Assembly: GCA_008360955.1 (NCBI GenBank)
Contig: LUCM01009842.1
Span: forward strand, 141,275-205,274
DNA from: Fasciolopsis buskii
Taxonomy: Eukaryota; Platyhelminthes; Trematoda; Plagiorchiida; Fasciolidae
Direction of reading: 5' to 3'
Length of the DNA: 64,000 nt
A program made the position numbers and the translations under genes. Under the pieces are notes generated by a model. The model saw only the letters and a list, made by a program, of their open reading frames with translations, did not search any database and was not told where the DNA came from. How positions within the stretch are numbered: position 1 is the first letter of the stretch; every line of letters starts with the position of its first letter. Positions 62,296 to 64,000 of this stretch are shown here, piece after piece.

Positions 62296-62427
62296 ATGAA
62301 GGCTTTTCTGTTATTGGATGAGCTTGCCCAAACATGTGTTTGGAAGCAAACAAGCTGTTTTCACAAGCTGTATTCGAGCAACACAATTATGTTTTTGATT
62401 TCCCATCAGAATTTTCTTCCACATATG
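62296..62427 (+). CDS. Unidentified exon P9
   Basis: This exon has 44 codons, phase 0 on both sides, between CCCTATTTTCCGTAG and ATG|GTAAGC. The translation begins MKAFLLLDELAQTCVWKQTS and ends MFLISHQNFLPHM. The phase fits P8 directly after a 1.47-kb intron. Another ORF in the same stretch uses a different frame and would read through the strong GTAAGC donor. No function is suggested. Confidence 0.4.
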
Positions 62428-64000
62428 GTAAGCTTTCCCACAAATTAGTAAGGTTATCAATAGATGCAATATACATCAGACTTCATCTGTCGAACATTCC
62501 CACTGTTGAGGTTGTTCCTTGTTCTATAAACAGCAAGCTATTTAAACGAACTTAGTAAATGATCAGATACCGGGGTGTGAAATTCTTTCGGCTCTGCACA
62601 TTTTCTGTCAAGATCGTTCGCCGGTTTATTCGTCGCAAAAGGGTTTATCCGGTTAGAACGAGTTAAATACACCGGTAAGAAAATTTCGATGACATCCATT
62701 ATGACAAGGTCTCGGTCAGATGGTCCGTTCCTTCATTTACCAAACTTGTTTTGACCTGGCGATCATAAACTCCGGTGCTCAAAGTTCCAGAAACATTTTC
62801 CTGTCTACATAAACACATATACACATGTATATTTACATATGAGTGACTGTCACTCAAAAAATTGGGTTCTGCTCTAGAACTGAACTCAGAAGCTTTCAAG
62901 GAAAATGTCCGTCTCAACTTTTGCCCAAATAGTCAGATATAGAAAGTGCTGTGCTGACCAACATCAAGTTGAGAGGACTCGGCAGTCCATGTTTTAGTAG
63001 ATGTACAAAGATTTTGTTGGTAATTAGGTTTCTATGTCTTGGTCTTGTTACCAAACTTTATGCTGTCTAGTCGAATTAAGGTCCAACTATTCCCCAGCTG
63101 AAATGTTGTCACTCGGCAACATGTTACCTAATTCGTGAAACACCCAGCAGCAGCTGAGTGACAGAGCCTCGCCAAATAACCAACCATTTTCTACATTTGT
63201 TCTTTTCTCCAAGTCTTGGCCAGAAATGAGTGGTATCAATAGCTATTTCTTTAGATAGCAAAGCTCAAACCACATACCAAATAATTAGGTATATGGGCAG
63301 AGAGCGACTTTCTTGTGGGGAAGACACTTTTTGAGTTTAAAATGGTGTGGAAGTGGGCTGTTGACACTGATCACCTTTCTGTGGTCTGTCGGTGGACAAT
63401 CGGTGATTATACCAAGGCCTTCAAGACCATCAGAGGCCGGACAGCGATCACGAGAGAGGACAAGGAGCAAGAGCAGTCACCCAGCCATCCCTCGGAGTGG
63501 ACTGAATGCCTATTACTTCCCCTGTGATAAACAGTCCGACTCGACTCCCTGGTGTTCTTATTTCTTGCAGAGGTCATTTGGGACACAGAAGCACTACTTA
63601 ATTTGGATGATTCGTATGCTGCAATTTGAGGTGAAGCAAAGTGGCAGAAAACGGCGAAGAAGGCAGTCTCTGAGCTTACGCTAAATGAAATAGAAGTTAC
63701 TCTAAGAACGTCCGCATCGACCTCACTCAGGCGAGAAAATGAGACGTATGGGGTAAAAACTGGTCGTAAAAAGAGATAGCAACCCAGCGAAGAAGAGCTT
63801 CCCGAAACAGAGGACCTATTGATTACGCAATCCGTTCGCCCGGAACTGCAAATCCAATTCCAAGTAACAAACAGGACTACAAACCGCAGACTGCTGGTTC
63901 TCAACTACAAAGATACATTCATTCGCAAAATCGCGAAGGGAACTAGATCACAGACGAGTCCAGAATGTGCTGAGAATTTCTGGCATTCCGCCAACTGCCG
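62428..64000. other. Right end, unresolved
   Basis: From 63,400 on, several frames on both strands are open (the longest is minus, 165 codons, 63,407-63,904, Ser-rich). The plus frame across 63,700-63,950 also gives charged, protein-like text broken by two stops. I cannot decide which, if any, is coding. Confidence 0.3.

Noticed and set aside
63407..63904. 165-codon minus-strand ORF
   Set aside because: Ser-rich with no motif or splice borders; the plus strand is equally open in places, so it is not called as a gene.
1..64000. Bacterial or phage origin, CRISPR array
   Set aside because: No long genes, operons or regularly spaced repeats; intron borders and animal retroelements are present.

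Overview
The window looks like a piece of a large, repeat-rich animal genome, most likely a trematode (fluke). The signs are widely spaced short exons with GT/AG borders, introns up to about 12 kb, decayed Penelope-like and CR1/RTE-like retroelements, tRNA-derived SINEs, many AT and CA microsatellites, and hammerhead-ribozyme-like repeats. No bacterial operon, CRISPR array, rRNA or convincing functional tRNA gene was seen. The genus is not decided here.

The best-supported gene is on the minus strand from about 39.4 kb down to 7.9 kb. Five well-bounded exons, plus two that fit between them in phase, encode a coiled-coil protein that matches my recollection of DRC10/IQCD, a subunit of the nexin-dynein regulatory complex of motile cilia and flagella. 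The C-terminal part with the expected IQ motif was not found and probably lies beyond base 1 or was missed. Its introns hold most of the mobile elements: Penelope-like copies at 8.8-10.8 kb and 28.1-29.4 kb, a non-LTR retrotransposon with two joined RT pieces at 33.9-35.5 kb, and a tRNA-like sequence at 30.4 kb.

From 40.4 kb to the right edge, several exon-like segments lie on the plus strand. Three of them (49.1, 50.1 and 50.7 kb) join in compatible phases and give a hydrophobic/propeller-like stretch followed by lysine-rich tracts. Two others (60.6 and 62.3 kb) also join in phase. I could not identify the product. Between plus-strand exons, at 46.0-46.9 kb on the minus strand, two exons joined in phase encode a Cys-rich, probably zinc-binding segment.

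The most interesting repeats are three short units (47.8-48.1, 48.5-48.7 and 53.05-53.11 kb) built as inverted repeats whose arms carry recognisable type I hammerhead ribozyme cores (CTGATGA-like box, short stem II, GAAA, and a palindromic ACCGGT-C stem III/cleavage site). The Penelope-like copies also have inverted terminal repeats with a hairpin followed by GAAAC. This suggests a family of non-autonomous, ribozyme-bearing Penelope/retrozyme-like elements in this genome.

All exon calls come from reading frames, splice-site consensus and phase agreement. No transcript or database evidence was available.
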